DNA of 64,000 nt from Ceratodon purpureus (taxonomy: Eukaryota > Streptophyta > Bryopsida > Pseudoditrichales > Ditrichaceae): positions 4,265,271 through 4,329,270 of the forward strand of contig CM026432.1 in the NCBI GenBank assembly GCA_014871385.1, given 5' to 3'. The position numbers were made by a program, and so were the translations under genes. The first letter of the stretch is position 1; each line of letters begins with the position of its first letter. The notes beneath the pieces are model-generated. The model was given only the letters and a program-made list of their open reading frames with translations. It was not told where the DNA came from and made no database searches. Shown here in pieces: positions 22,362-33,789 of this stretch.

Positions 22362-23613
22362 GATAATGTGATGAATCGTTCAAAGACAATCCAATGTGTA
22401 CATGACTCTCTCCTGCTGAATCCTGACTATACTGGTCGACGTCAATGGGCTCCTGTGCCGCATGAGTCCAATGCTGCTGGACACTACCATCACCAAGAGA
22501 CTGCCACTGCGTGCGTTGGTCACTGTCGACATTAGACATCTGCAACCAGTCTTGGTCATCGTCAATGCCTTCAGTGTCGTAGGTGATGGGTGATGCGTGA
22601 TCGGAGCTTGCGACTGATCGGGTCCAGGGAGGGCCGAAGCCTGCTGTTGCATCGCCGATCGGGTCCTGCAACTGATCTCCCCCTGCTGGATCGCTGATCG
22701 GATCTCCTCCTGCGGGGGACGTCTCTACAGTTACCGTCGAGGCTTCACTCCGGTGACGTTCCTCCTCCTCCTCCGCGGCTAGGCGCCGCTGCAGCTTGCG
22801 GAGCTCCTCCCGTCGTCGAAGCCGCAGGTACTCCACCGCCTCTGGAGTGCTGAGGGACTCCGGGGACGTGAACAGCAGTAGCAGGTTCTGATCCTCCATC
22901 GAGGCCGCCTTCCTCAGCGTCGCCTCCGCCATCACCTGCGTCGCAGTGGCCTGCGCCCACGCAGCCCCCTCCTTGACCTTGGCCTACCTCACGACCGCCT
23001 TCGCAGCCTTTGTGCCTCCGGGACGACCTTTGAAATGCCTAGCTTCGTCCATATCCGACGCCCCCTCCGTTGCGGTCCCGGCGTCCTCCTTGTGGCTCTC
23101 CCGATTGCTGCTATCGCAGGGCTCCTTCCTCTTCGGCGTTGGTGGCTTGGGCTGGCTCCAGCCGTCTGCATAGCGTGGCACGTCCCGGTCAATCTCCCAG
23201 CAGTGTTCAAAGCTGAACTCGGCACCCTTGGAGCTCTTAATCTGGTACAACTCGTGGGCCTTCTTCAGCTCGTCCGCCAAGCTCGTCCCGCTGGTCTTCG
23301 TGCGCAACACCTGCTGATAGACGCCCTGGAACTTGCTCACATCGTGTTTTATGAGCCCCCACTTAGTTTCCAGTGACCTCGCAGGTCTCTCACCATTAGG
23401 CCAATTCTCGTTGTAGTGAACAAAGATTCGGTCCCAGAATGCGTTGGACTTCTGTTGGTTACCTGCAATCAGATATTGACTAATCGCTATCACACTACGA
23501 CACAGCTGACGCTCCTCATCAACTACGAAGTTCTTTCCCTTCGTGTTCTTGGTCACAGGCACCTCCGCAGCCTGCTGCCCCTGGCGCCTTTGGCCTGCTC
23601 CAGCTCCCACCAT
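22357..23613 (-). CDS. MYB/trihelix-like second ORF of the Harbinger element, interrupted by one in-frame TAG
   Basis: Read on the minus strand from ATG at 23,613 this is one frame of 418 codons before the terminal stop, broken only by TAG at 22,984-22,986 (codon 210). The N-terminal part has the SANT/trihelix-type DNA-binding pattern of Harbinger partner proteins (FVVDEERQLCRSVIAIS, AFWDRIFVHYNENWPNGE, RSLETKWGLIKHDVSKF), then SFEHCWEI and GRPGGTKAAKA. After the stop the same frame carries on with the expected Ala/Glu-rich coiled region (EYLRLRRREELRKLQRRLAAE). Partner proteins of this type bind subterminal DNA and carry the transposase to the nucleus. The ATG at 23,613 was preferred over the frame's opening inside the terminal repeat. 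The stop means either a nonsense mutation or readthrough. Confidence 0.8.
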
Positions 23614-23805
23614 CCTCACAGACAGAGTCAATAGATAAGATTTGGTCAAACGATAAGATTCTGCACTTGCAGGGAGGAGCGCGCGCACTGTAGTTGGCCG
23701 TGCCGGGTCTCGCATTTGGAGAGCCCTGGCTGAAGAATGCCGTTGAAGTGGATGCGGTGGGGCGCATTTTGAGGCCGAGCGCCTTAAGGGCCGTTGAAAT
23801 TCCCA

Positions 23806-23831
23806 TTTACCGAGCAAGCGTGGCGATGCTC
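23806..23831 (-). repeat. Right terminal inverted repeat of the Harbinger element
   Basis: 26 bp, reverse complement of the left end except for one base. Confidence 0.95.
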
Positions 23832-23834
23832 TTA

Positions 23835-26037
23835 GTCTGACTCACCCTAGACCTGTATTATTTCATTTCTTAGAAGTTGTCAATTTCAAATCATGTTCTC
23901 CTCATGGTATAAATTTAGAATCATTTCTCTCAAGTATGTTTGAAGCATGTACAAAGAAGCTTGGAGATTGTTGTTGCCAAGCAATAAACAAGTTACTGTA
24001 ATTAAAAGAATTTAGCAAGTAAAGGGTATGTGGCCCCTAGATGTTCTGCTGGATCCCAATTAAAGGGACCAGGGTTCTTTATTCTTCACAAGTTTCATGT
24101 CACATTCTGCAGAATGGTTGAATTTGAGCTGTAAGTTACACATCCCCACCAAGGGGGAGATTTCCTTATCGATCAACACAACGATGCTGAGTCCTCACCA
24201 ATTGGGTCCATGTGTACCTCATGTAAACTGGCAATTTCGTAAGTGGTATGCATGATGGGGTGGGGGCTGTAACACTGGGGTGTGAATCAGAAACATGTGT
24301 GGTAAGATTGCCATGGCTCATTCCTACGAATTTGGTCCCTAAATTCATGTACAGTACCTAGAATAATGTGGAAACACCCAAAAGCAACCTTGTTCAGTTA
24401 TCAACCCTTGAAATATAACCATATATCACCAAAACCTAAAAACATTTATTCCATTCACACTAGGCTACATTCATTTAAGAAAAAAAAATATGATATTTTC
24501 ATTAAGAAATGTGGAAAAAAATATAATAACCAATGCAATTGAAAATCACTATGAATAATGAGACTACGAGACTATGAATAATTTATTATGAAGCGCTTTG
24601 GAGTTCTAATCACATAATAAATCATACTCCAATTCATTTCCACCATCAATTATCCATCCTCATGGTTCAAAGTTGCCAAAATAGTGTGATTCTAGTTAAA
24701 TGTGCCTTTCTTGTCGTCCTTGTGTTGCACACACATCATGTATATCTCAAACTTCGAGAAGGAGAAAAGTATGAGCATCATCTGGGGAACTCCAATGGAC
24801 AGTGGAAAACATTCCAAGTTCCCCCCTGGAATGTACCAAGTAACCAGCAGCAGGCCCACCCTTGGATTCATCTCTTACCCTTGGATTCATCTCTTACCAC
24901 TCTCAAACCCACTAGCAAACAAACACATCAGCACACAACAAGCTAGTTATGCTTGTTTCCACTCTCAAGTCTCCAAATATTAGAAGCTCCCCTGCTATAA
25001 ACCTCACCTTGTCTTAACGATGAAGGGCCCCCAAGCAAGGCATCTATTGTTTGGGGGCAAAAAGCCGCCTGTAAATATTTTGTTGATGAATTTTAATCTA
25101 TTTTTTAAAATTATATAAATTACCTAAAAATAATTGAGAGGATTCTACAAGTAATTCTAAGTTCTGACTTTTATTAAAAATATCAAAATTACTAAAAAAA
25201 GTCCATTGGGCCCCTAAAATTAGAAACACGGAGGAAGAACAAAGACAAGAGCGAGCTTTATTGCAAAGGGTAAAAGCTCAGTCTCTAAACATCAATTCAC
25301 CATCATAACAAGCATCATAATATATCTCAAACTTACTCTATTGAAAGCTGAACCCAATAGTTGGCCTTCTCAATCTCTCAAACTCTTCATTTACCACCAA
25401 TCCGTCCATACACCTCCTCTCCACTAGTCTACACCATACTAAGTTACTAACCAATCATCACACCTCCACAAAGAAACCCTGCACAAAAAAATCTAGAAAA
25501 TTGGTCACTCAGAAGAAAAAGCTGAGACATGACGCTCAAGCTCACAAACTTGAAACCTGTGTCGAGACAAGATGGCCTGCAACCGTCCGATTCTAGACAA
25601 AAAACTAGGGATCCTCACGAAGTTGAACTACCATCTGGCATCGATCAGTGACCCTGCACCGCATTTCATTACAGACAGATTCATTGTGCTGGGCGGTAAC
25701 CTCAAGGCACATAAATAATTTTAGGAAGCCGTGTTCAACAAGCTGAGTACATCAATATCAAGGTCGGTTCTTTCTACGTCGTTACCATATTTGGGCGTCC
25801 TGGTCAATGCAAGAGGTTGCAAGGATTTATGCAGGATCTTTAATCTAGAACTGTCGGCTTTTTTCTCGTACGAAGTATCGATCACTTGTTGGTATAGAAT
25901 TGTAAGTTGGTTGTTTGGATATGTTTGGAGCGAGTGACTTGGGTGAGGCTGGGTGAGGTTGTGTGGTTAGTGAAGTTTTGCTGTATGATTGTTTACAGGT
26001 TGTGAGCTACGAGGTTTGAGGTTTGGGAGGGTTTGGG
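23835..26037. other. Intergenic between the transposon and AAA-ATPase copy 2
   Basis: AT-rich with no supported gene. A 19-bp unit starting CCCTTGGATTCATC is duplicated in tandem at 24,859-24,896. The last ~300 bp before 26,038 is probably promoter and leader of AAA-ATPase copy 2; a leader intron ending at GTTTACAG (25,991-25,998) is possible. Confidence 0.45.
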
Positions 26038-27743
26038 ATGGCGTTTGAGATGTTTACCTCGCGAGGCAAGATGGGTCTTGCAGGAGGGCAGAGACCTAGT
26101 GCTATGGCGTTGCAGGACTCGTCGAATTATCTGCTGTCGTGGGTGGGATACATCCTCCTCGCACGTACATTGATTCCGCCGGAGATTCAATGGGTCCTTA
26201 AGAAAATATGGGCTTTGATAATGCGACCGTATACATGTTTCTTCTGCATCTTCCATGTCTATGAGAGGAACGTAGAGTCGGGAAGGGTGAACGATCTCTT
26301 CAAGCTCGTGGAGTTGTATCTGGACATATCCGGCTTGTGCAAGGAAGCTGATCAGGTGGTGTTGGCGACGAAACACAAGAAAGAGAAGAACATCCTTTAC
26401 AAGCTCACAGGTGGGAAATTGAACACTACTTTACTGTTTTCTATGGCTTCCACACTCTGTGTTCTAAGTGTTAGGGTTGGTGATGGAAAAATATTGAGTC
26501 CCAAATTCTGCCTCTTGAATGCAGGTAGACAGAAAGTCGAGGACAATTATAAGGGCGTTAAGGTGTGGTGGTCTCTGTCGAAAGTCTCAAACGATGATGA
26601 TAGTCCTCAAACGAGGGAGCCAATAGGACGCCGAGGAAAAGAGACCAAGGAAGGCAAAGGAAGGGACAAGGCGGCCGAGTTCGTCTTGAAGATGCACAAG
26701 AAGGACAAGCAATTTGTGATGACAGAGTATCTAGATCACGTCATAGCGGAGGCAAACGAATTCAAGCGCCAGCAAAAGGAGCTCAAACTGTTCGCAAACC
26801 AACACACAAGGTGGAGCAAAAGCTACACGTTCAAGCATCCTTCCACATTCGAAACCCTGGCCATGGATCCTGAGCTGAAAGCCGCAGTGAAGGCAGACCT
26901 GGACAACTTCAGGAAGAGCGAGGAGTACTTCCGCCGAGTCGGCCGAGCATGGAAGCGAGGCTACCTCCTCTACGGTCCTCCCGGAACTGGAAAGTCCAGC
27001 ATGATCGCCGCCATGGCCAACTACCTGAAATACGACGTCTACGACCTGGAACTCACACAGGTAAGTCCAATCATCAAATCCACCACTTGCATCCATTCCA
27101 AACCCATTCCAAACCCATTCCAAACTCATTCCAAACCCATCTGACTCAAACCCATCTGATGCAGGTTTACAGCAACGACGGTCTGAAGAAACTATTCCGC
27201 GACACCTGCAGCAGGTCCATCGTAGTCATCGAAGACATCGACTGTTCCCTCAACCTAGCAGGAAAGCGCAAAAACACCCCACCACCACCACAAGACATCC
27301 GTGAGCTCCGCCGTGGCAGACGATCACTCATCTCGCAAGAGAACGTCACTCTCTCAGGCCTCCTGAACTCCGTGGACGGCATATGGTCATGCACAACGGA
27401 GGAGCGCATCATCATCTTCACCACCAACCATGTGGAGAAGCTGGACCCGGCTCTGATCCGCCCGGGCCGCATGGACATGCGCATCCACATGTCGTACTGC
27501 AGCTTCCACTCGTTCAAGGAGCTCGTGCGGAGCTACCTGTCGATCGACTGGCACCCGGACTTCGACGAGATCCGGAGGCTCATGGAGGAGGAGCATGCGC
27601 TCATCACGCCTGCGCAAGTGACGGAGCGTCTGTTCGAGGGCGTGCATGGCGATCCGACGGCCTGCATGCGTGCTGTGATCGATGCGCTTCGGGGGTCGCT
27701 CAACCCTAATCCGAATTTTTGTGCTGATGATTCAGGAAATTAG
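26038..27743 (+). CDS. BCS1-like AAA-ATPase, membrane anchored (copy 2)
   Basis: Three exons (26,038-26,410, 26,525-27,060, 27,165-27,743) give 495 aa. It begins MAFEMFTSRGKMG and has a hydrophobic anchor (NYLLSWVGYILLARTLIPPE). The AAA core has Walker A GPPGTGKS at 275-282, Walker B IVVIEDID at 322-329, TTNHVEKLDPALIRPGRMD and LITPAQVTERLF. Compared with copy 1 the N-terminus is longer, and the acidic coiled tail is absent: it ends about 40 residues after the AAA C-terminal region. Both introns sit where they do in copy 1 (phase 1 in the LTG/LAA region, phase 0 after ELTQ), so the two are paralogues. The family role is ATP-driven remodelling at a membrane, often stress-induced; substrate unknown. 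The ATG at 26,038 is the first true ATG of the frame. Confidence 0.88.
27098..27140 (+). repeat. 11-bp tandem repeat in intron 2 of AAA-ATPase copy 2
   Basis: Four head-to-tail copies of CCAAACCCATT (one with a C-to-T change, the last shortened) fill most of this 104-bp intron. Confidence 0.85.
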
Positions 27744-29379
27744 AGTGGAGAGATCTGTACTTTTGATGTTTTCTTATCTTAGAACGTTTTCTTTTTATCT
27801 TTGGTGGAACGACAGACTGGAATGCTTATGCATGATAGTTTTTATGTGTTTATCGTGGATTCATTGCCAATTTTCAAAAACTTGGATTCGATTCAGAGCT
27901 TGCCTTTTTTGAGGTGCCTGGACAATTTTAAGTGGTTGCGATGATGAAACTGAGTAGCGCCCACAAGTTCCAGATTCGTGGAAAGGTGTTTTACATAACG
28001 TCAATACATACGGACCATAGTGGCGGCCGACACAAGCACGAAGTGCTGTCTGAGGATGGTGCTGGTATCGAAATTGATCACAATCTTCCCGACTCGAAAT
28101 TTTACAAGTTTTAGGGTACAAGAGATCATATACCAATTATAGTGAATTGGAAATCAGAGCAGAAACTGAGTGAAACGCAGTAAGTTCAACTGTTCACCGT
28201 GTGATATGAGTCCTGTGAATGTTTGTAGTTGGCGAAAGGCACAGCTTTTTATTAACATAGAGAACTGCAACATACTGAAAGGAATCTGACAATTCCTCAA
28301 AACTTAGTCTCTTAGTTGAGAAGGCCTTTACATACACAAGGTGTGCAAGACCTTTACATACACAAGATGTGCAGGGAGCTAGCACTACAACTCTCAATGC
28401 TTTCAATCAGTGAAAGATGCGAACTCCTGTTGGCACAAACTAAATATATACAAAATATAGAAAGAATTTCAATTTACAGTCGTAGATCGTGTCGGCTTCG
28501 ATCGTGAGCACGGTCGCCAGTAACCAGAATGCGCATGTGTCTGACCTCACTGGTGAATGATCACACAAAACAAAGTGAGCGTCCACCCATGCAACCACCT
28601 TCAGAAGAGCAAGTTTTAGCATGAAGCCTTGCTCCACGACGACATCAGCAGCTAGCTTCATTCACAGAACCATATACACACACGAGAATCAAGTAGAAGC
28701 AGACTACTCAGTTTCTTCAGTGATTGAAATAAATCTTACTTTTGGAACTTGCAATATGAAATACCTTCAAGGTTCGGTACTGTCGATGCCCATCATAAAC
28801 AATGCTTTTCGAGGTTTCAGTTTCGGGAATTGCCTTTTGAAGTCCAATTCTCAGCAGGTTCTCGAATCTTTGATGTCGATCCTTCTCCATTTTGTAGAAG
28901 GATATTGGGGTGAACATTGTATGATTCTATGATCAGGTTGGCTATCTTAATCTCATTGACTTTGCATTTTTTGAAACAGTCCATTTGTTTGGATATTTGA
29001 GGTGTCAGTGATTGGAACAATTGCATTAGATTCTAACCCTCAATGTATTTGATATTGGGTGTCAAATGATTATTCAAGTGAGCCTTAGGCATTTGGGGTT
29101 TTTTAGGTTTCTGATGATGTTTGTTTCGGGACACATGAGAGATGAAGATTGTTGGTAGGTCAAGTAGAAGTGTTAGTTGATCGAACAACACCGATTCAGG
29201 TGATGTTTTGATTATAGCTGCTGAATGTGAATGTAATAAACAAAGCTATGCAACCCCAATGTGTACTAACATCAAGAGCACGATCACAACGAAATTCCAA
29301 AGTGATCAATCAAAACGATCAAGCGAAGGTGTAGTTAGTTTGTAGAGGTTTTGGGGGAATTGGTTGGTTGGTGGGAGGT

Positions 29380-30042
29380 TGAATGTGATGTTTGGTGAGG
29401 TGGAGATGTAGGTGTCTTTTCGTGACGTCTTGAAGGGTTTTTGGGATCTTTGAGGAGCTTCTTTGTTGGCAAATCGATCCACTCATACAGTTGGAGCACA
29501 ACCTAGAGTACAGCCGACCATACCATGGCAGAAGAAGATCAATAATATGCGTTGTTGGTTCCTTTCTATCTATTTGAGAGAACAATCCTTTTGGATATGT
29601 AGAAGATAGGCGCAAAGTTTCGGCTCTACTAGTATGTAAGAGAAGTGAGGTTGAATGTGATGTTTGGTGAGGTGGAGATGTGGGTGTCTTATCGTGACGT
29701 TTTGAAGGGTTTTTTTGGATCTTTGAGGAGCTTCTTTGATGATGTGTTGTTGGTTCCTTTCTATCTATTTGAGAGAACAATCCTTTTGGATGTGTAGAAG
29801 ATAGGTGCGAAGTTTCGGCTCTACTAGTATGTAAAAGACAAGTGAGGTTGGATGTGATGTTTGATAAGGTGGAGATGTGGGTGTCTTTTGGAGACGTCTT
29901 GAAGGGTTTTTGGGATCTATGAGGAGCTTCTTTGATGTGAATTTTGATGCGTTGTTGATTCCTTTCAATCTATTTGAGAGAACAATCCTTTTGGATATGT
30001 AGAAGATATGTGCAGAGTCCCGACTCATCTAGTATGTAAAAG
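29380..30042 (+). repeat. Degenerate ~200-bp tandem repeat, about three copies
   Basis: Blocks such as GAGGTTGAATGTGATGTTTG, GGTGGAGATGTGGGTGTCTT, CTTGAAGGGTTTTTGGGATC, TATTTGAGAGAACAATCC and CGGCTCTACTAGTATGT recur in the same order starting near 29,380, 29,647 and 29,843, with a partial end near 30,040. The first copy is longer by about 70 bp. The open frames on the minus strand repeat with the DNA and are not evidence of a gene. Confidence 0.85.
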
Positions 30043-32390
30043 ACAAGAAACGATTCTTTGAATGAAATCAGAAATCTTTTCACATGCATTAGTAGGTGAA
30101 ATCGGAAATCTTTATTCAACGATGCTTCTCCTTGTATTGATGTAACCTCATTTAAATTACACAAAGAAGAAAACAATACCAAGAGTTTTTTTAGAAATTT
30201 GAAAGGAAAATTTTGATAGTAGATTTGTTGATTTAGTAATATAATGAAAAATCAAATTATATTTTTTATAGTACCATTGAAGTTTATTGAGTTCTAGTGA
30301 ATAATATATTAAAGGTGTATTTGAAAGGTGTCTTAGTTATAGTGTTTTGTTTATATTGAATATACATCTGATTGAAGATGTGCATTTCAACCTCATTTCA
30401 GTATATTACGTATATGATTAAAAATATTGTGTAAGTGCAATTTAGATGTCTTTGCGGCTTTTGATTGATTTTAAAGGTGATTTTTTAAACGCTTTGAATT
30501 AATAACAATTAGATTTAATGTTATTTTATTTTTACTCTACTTTTCAAGCGTGGTAATGAATCATTTTGAATTTTGATCTATATTCAAATGAATTGTGTTT
30601 ATGATTTCAATATGCAATGGTATTTTGCATTGTTCTTAACAAATCATGTGGATTTTTGTTTTTATTTGAATCTTTGAATATTGTTAATTGTTTGTATTTT
30701 TGTAGCAATTTTGTGATTTCACATGCACTAGGAGTGTTTTTTTATCAAAACCTTTCAAGTTCACTAATAACTTGCAATAATCATATAAACATTCCAACAA
30801 TATCAAGGTAGTTTCCAAATACATGAAATGATTATTGTTTCTAAAAATAAAATTAATTTTATTTTAAAACTTGATAAACAAAGGATTTTTTTTCCACTAA
30901 CACTAAATGGAAACATATTATTTAACCAATGTCTTATGGACATACCTCAAAAGAACATTTTATTTAAAATAAAACTCAATTAAAAAAATTATCTAATACA
31001 TTGAAATTAATACAAAAATGATTTTTAAACTTCTAATTTATGCATGTAAGAGCAATGATCAATATTTACATTGTGACTTTTAATATTGTCAACATAATGC
31101 ATTGATTTTATAAATAGAATTTAATATAAATTTTACAAATATCACATTTTTTAATGAAATTACAAATAGAAATTCTATATTAATAATTATGATATCATAT
31201 ATTTAAGGTATTGAGAATCATAAATTTGTAATTTCTTTCTTTCTTTTGAATTCTTTTGGAAAATTCAAGTTTGAGATGCCTTTAACATTGTTTTTCGAAT
31301 GTGGTTTGAAATGGGTTTATAAGATAATTATTTTTGTTGTTTTTATTTTATTTTTATAAAAAAATATAATCTTTTATAGCAATATATCAAAGCACCATAT
31401 CGGAGTAGCTATTTTATCCAAAAATAGTTATAAACTTTAAAATTTAAATGTATAAAAAGACACATAATTAGTTACAAAATTTAATGATATTTGGCCAATT
31501 TAAGCCATATGTGTCTACTTTTAGTAATTTTTTTTGTAACGATATATCAATGTATTCATTTTTAAAGAAATTAACCTTGTTTTTTCAAAAAACAATATTA
31601 TATATTTGAAGATGCACAAATCAATTATAGTTATAAAAAAGAAATGTGTTACAAAATTGTCAAATCTAAAATCCTTCATATGTGATTGTATTTGAATCAT
31701 ACCTCTAAATATCCATAATTTAAAAAAAATATAGTGAAGCTTTCTATTTGGATTTGTTGGTAGTGAAGGATCAAATTATACTAATTTGGATTCAACAACT
31801 ATAACAAATTGAAGTATAAGTTCATGTAAGTAATGTAAAGGGAAGGAAAAATAAGTGATAGAGCATGTGCATATGAGGATCCAAGTGTTTTACAAATGCC
31901 CATTTTGAGGTTCTTTTTATGTATTAAACTGTTGATATATGATAACCAAAATAACATATTTTAAAATATATATATATACTCTTAGTATTTAGTCATTATA
32001 GCTATAATTTTTTTACTTGTATAAAAACAAATGATTCATGCATTTTAAATTATTATAATGATTAATTTTTGGACCATTTAATTTTGAAATATATTTATAA
32101 ATTTTATAAACTATACTCATTTTGAAATGACATTACAATGTTTGACAACCAATCTTGAACGTAGTTCTTGTGCCTAGTGTACTTGTAAAATATTGAATTA
32201 CTTAAGATACTATATTATTGATACTTTACGCAATAAATGTTGATAATGATGAATCATATAATGAATTAAAAGCTTTCATTACCATTATAACAAAACACCA
32301 AATCATAGAAATTACTTTGATACGTAATGTATCGCAATAATGTTTATTCTTAGATGGCACTTCAAAATGTAACGCCGCTATGGTTACAAT

Positions 32391-32925
32391 AGTGACAGGG
32401 CGCCAAACCATACAAATTCCAGTGATAGTACACATACATTTTACAGAGACAGTTCATTCCGACGAGAATACTTTAGAACGTACAACTATGGTCATTATAA
32501 TCACATGGTGTCGAACTATACAAAATCTCTCGACAATATAGTACAAATCATGAAAGTTGTTATAATGCACAACATGTCACAACAATGTTTAGTCTGACAT
32601 AACAGTTGAAGATGTAAGGCCACACTCATTACAGTGACAGCCAGCCAAACCACACAAAATCTAATGATAGCACACATACATTTCACAAGTAACGATTCTA
32701 ACAGGACAATAAAAACGACACTTATCATCGGAGTTCCAGATTGTCCAACAATCCAAGATTTTCACAAACAAACACATCTATCAAACACTATCCAATCTCA
32801 GAAGCAACGATCCTGAGAGGACAATAAAAACGACACTCATCATCGGAATAACAAGTTCTTCAACAATCCAAGATTTTTACAAACACACACATCTATCAAA
32901 CACTACCAAATCAATCCCGACAAAA
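32391..32925 (+). repeat. Repeat array: ~240-bp and 115-bp units
   Basis: A block beginning CAGTGACAGGGCGCCAAACC (32,391) recurs in diverged form near 32,634. Within the second part a 115-bp unit containing GACAATAAAAACGACAC and TCCAACAATCCAAGATTTT occurs twice in tandem (from about 32,688 and about 32,803). Non-coding. Confidence 0.8.
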
Positions 32926-33334
32926 ACATTCGAAAACCTAGAATTCAACACCCCAAATTCCCAACTCCCTCCATCCCATCACCCAAACAAAATTCCTCCA
33001 AAATATACTAATCCCAAATAATACTCCCCCACACCTCTGTCACGAATCATAACAATTACGGCGACGGGCTGCCGGTTTCACCCCTCCTAGATTCCGAACC
33101 CAAACGCGTCACCCATCCCAAAATCCCAGCATCTACCAGAACCCCAAATTAAAAACCCCTTAAATCTACAAATATACTATCACCTTCACTAACAGTGACG
33201 GATTTGAGCACTCCCTTCTTCGATAAAGTCCAAGGCTCGAAAATCTAGAACCAGCAAATAGAGCCCCGGCTGGTTTTGGGCAGTGACGCCTTTTGAGCTA
33301 TCTGCTGCCCAAACTTCAAAACTCAACACAGGAA

Positions 33335-33479
33335 CGTAGATTTCGGAAAGTAACGGCTTTAAGGTATTCTGTACCAAAGAGCTAAACCGTAGAGTTTAGA
33401 AGGTAACGGCTTTGGAATATACACTGCTGAGGGGAAGAAACTGAACTCAGAAACGTAGATTTAGAAAGTGACGGGTTTA
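33335..33479 (+). repeat. Three-copy ~26-bp motif in the RAD23 upstream region
   Basis: The motif CGTAGATTTCGGAAAGTAAC and two variants start at 33,335, 33,388 and 33,454, each followed by GGCTTT or GGGTTT. They lie 310-455 bp before the RAD23 start codon. Confidence 0.7.
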
Positions 33480-33580
33480 CGGTCCGCCCATTCTGACCGA
33501 GTCGGCAACGGGCAGCGCCAGAATAAAGAGGAGAGAGAGAGAAGGCAAGGGAGCAAAGCAAGGGAAGAAGGCACGAGAGG

Positions 33581-33595
33581 AAGAAGAAGAAGAAG
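33581..33595 (+). repeat. (AAG)5 microsatellite in the RAD23 5' leader region
   Basis: Five AAG units within a purine-rich stretch; CA/GA-rich repeats (ACACACACAGAGCGAG type) follow at 33,660-33,708. Confidence 0.85.
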
Positions 33596-33789
33596 CGGAG
33601 CTTAGGGCTTGGCTTGGCTTGTACTCACCCAGGAGCCGGAATTCTCCATCTCCGGAGCGACACACACACACAGAGCGAGACACACACAGAGCGAGAGATA
33701 TACAGAAACACAGATTGAGCGCCGTTGTAGTCTAGAGCTTGAGATCCACTGATCAGACACTGAGTTTTCGTTGCCTCGGTTAGGACGCC

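Larger units (their letters stand above)
20036..23834. mobile_element. Complete PIF/Harbinger DNA transposon, 3,793 bp, with TTA target duplication
   Basis: The element spans 20,039-23,831. Terminal inverted repeats are 26 bp (20,039-20,064 and 23,806-23,831) with one mismatch, starting GAGCATCGCC and ending CTTGCTCGGTAAA. TTA lies immediately outside both ends (20,036-20,038 and 23,832-23,834), the target duplication expected for PIF/Harbinger. It carries a plus-strand DDE transposase and a convergent minus-strand MYB/trihelix-like second ORF, the standard two-gene layout, plus a villin-like exon between them. Intact ends and transposase suggest recent activity. Whether it can still move is uncertain because the second ORF has an in-frame stop. 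Confidence 0.95.
27744..33789. other. 6-kb gene-poor, AT-rich region with local repeat arrays
   Basis: 27.75-28.2 kb is probable 3' region of AAA-ATPase copy 2. 28.2-29.0 kb has a weak minus-strand coding look (see findings) but no complete model. 29.4-30.05 kb and 32.39-32.93 kb hold repeat arrays listed separately. 30.2-32.2 kb is extremely AT-rich with nothing recognisable. 33.2-33.8 kb is RAD23 promoter and leader. Confidence 0.5.

Noticed and set aside
29319..29780. 153-codon minus-strand frame with repeated peptide
   Set aside because: The peptide repeat simply mirrors the tandem DNA repeat; no start context, splice or similarity.
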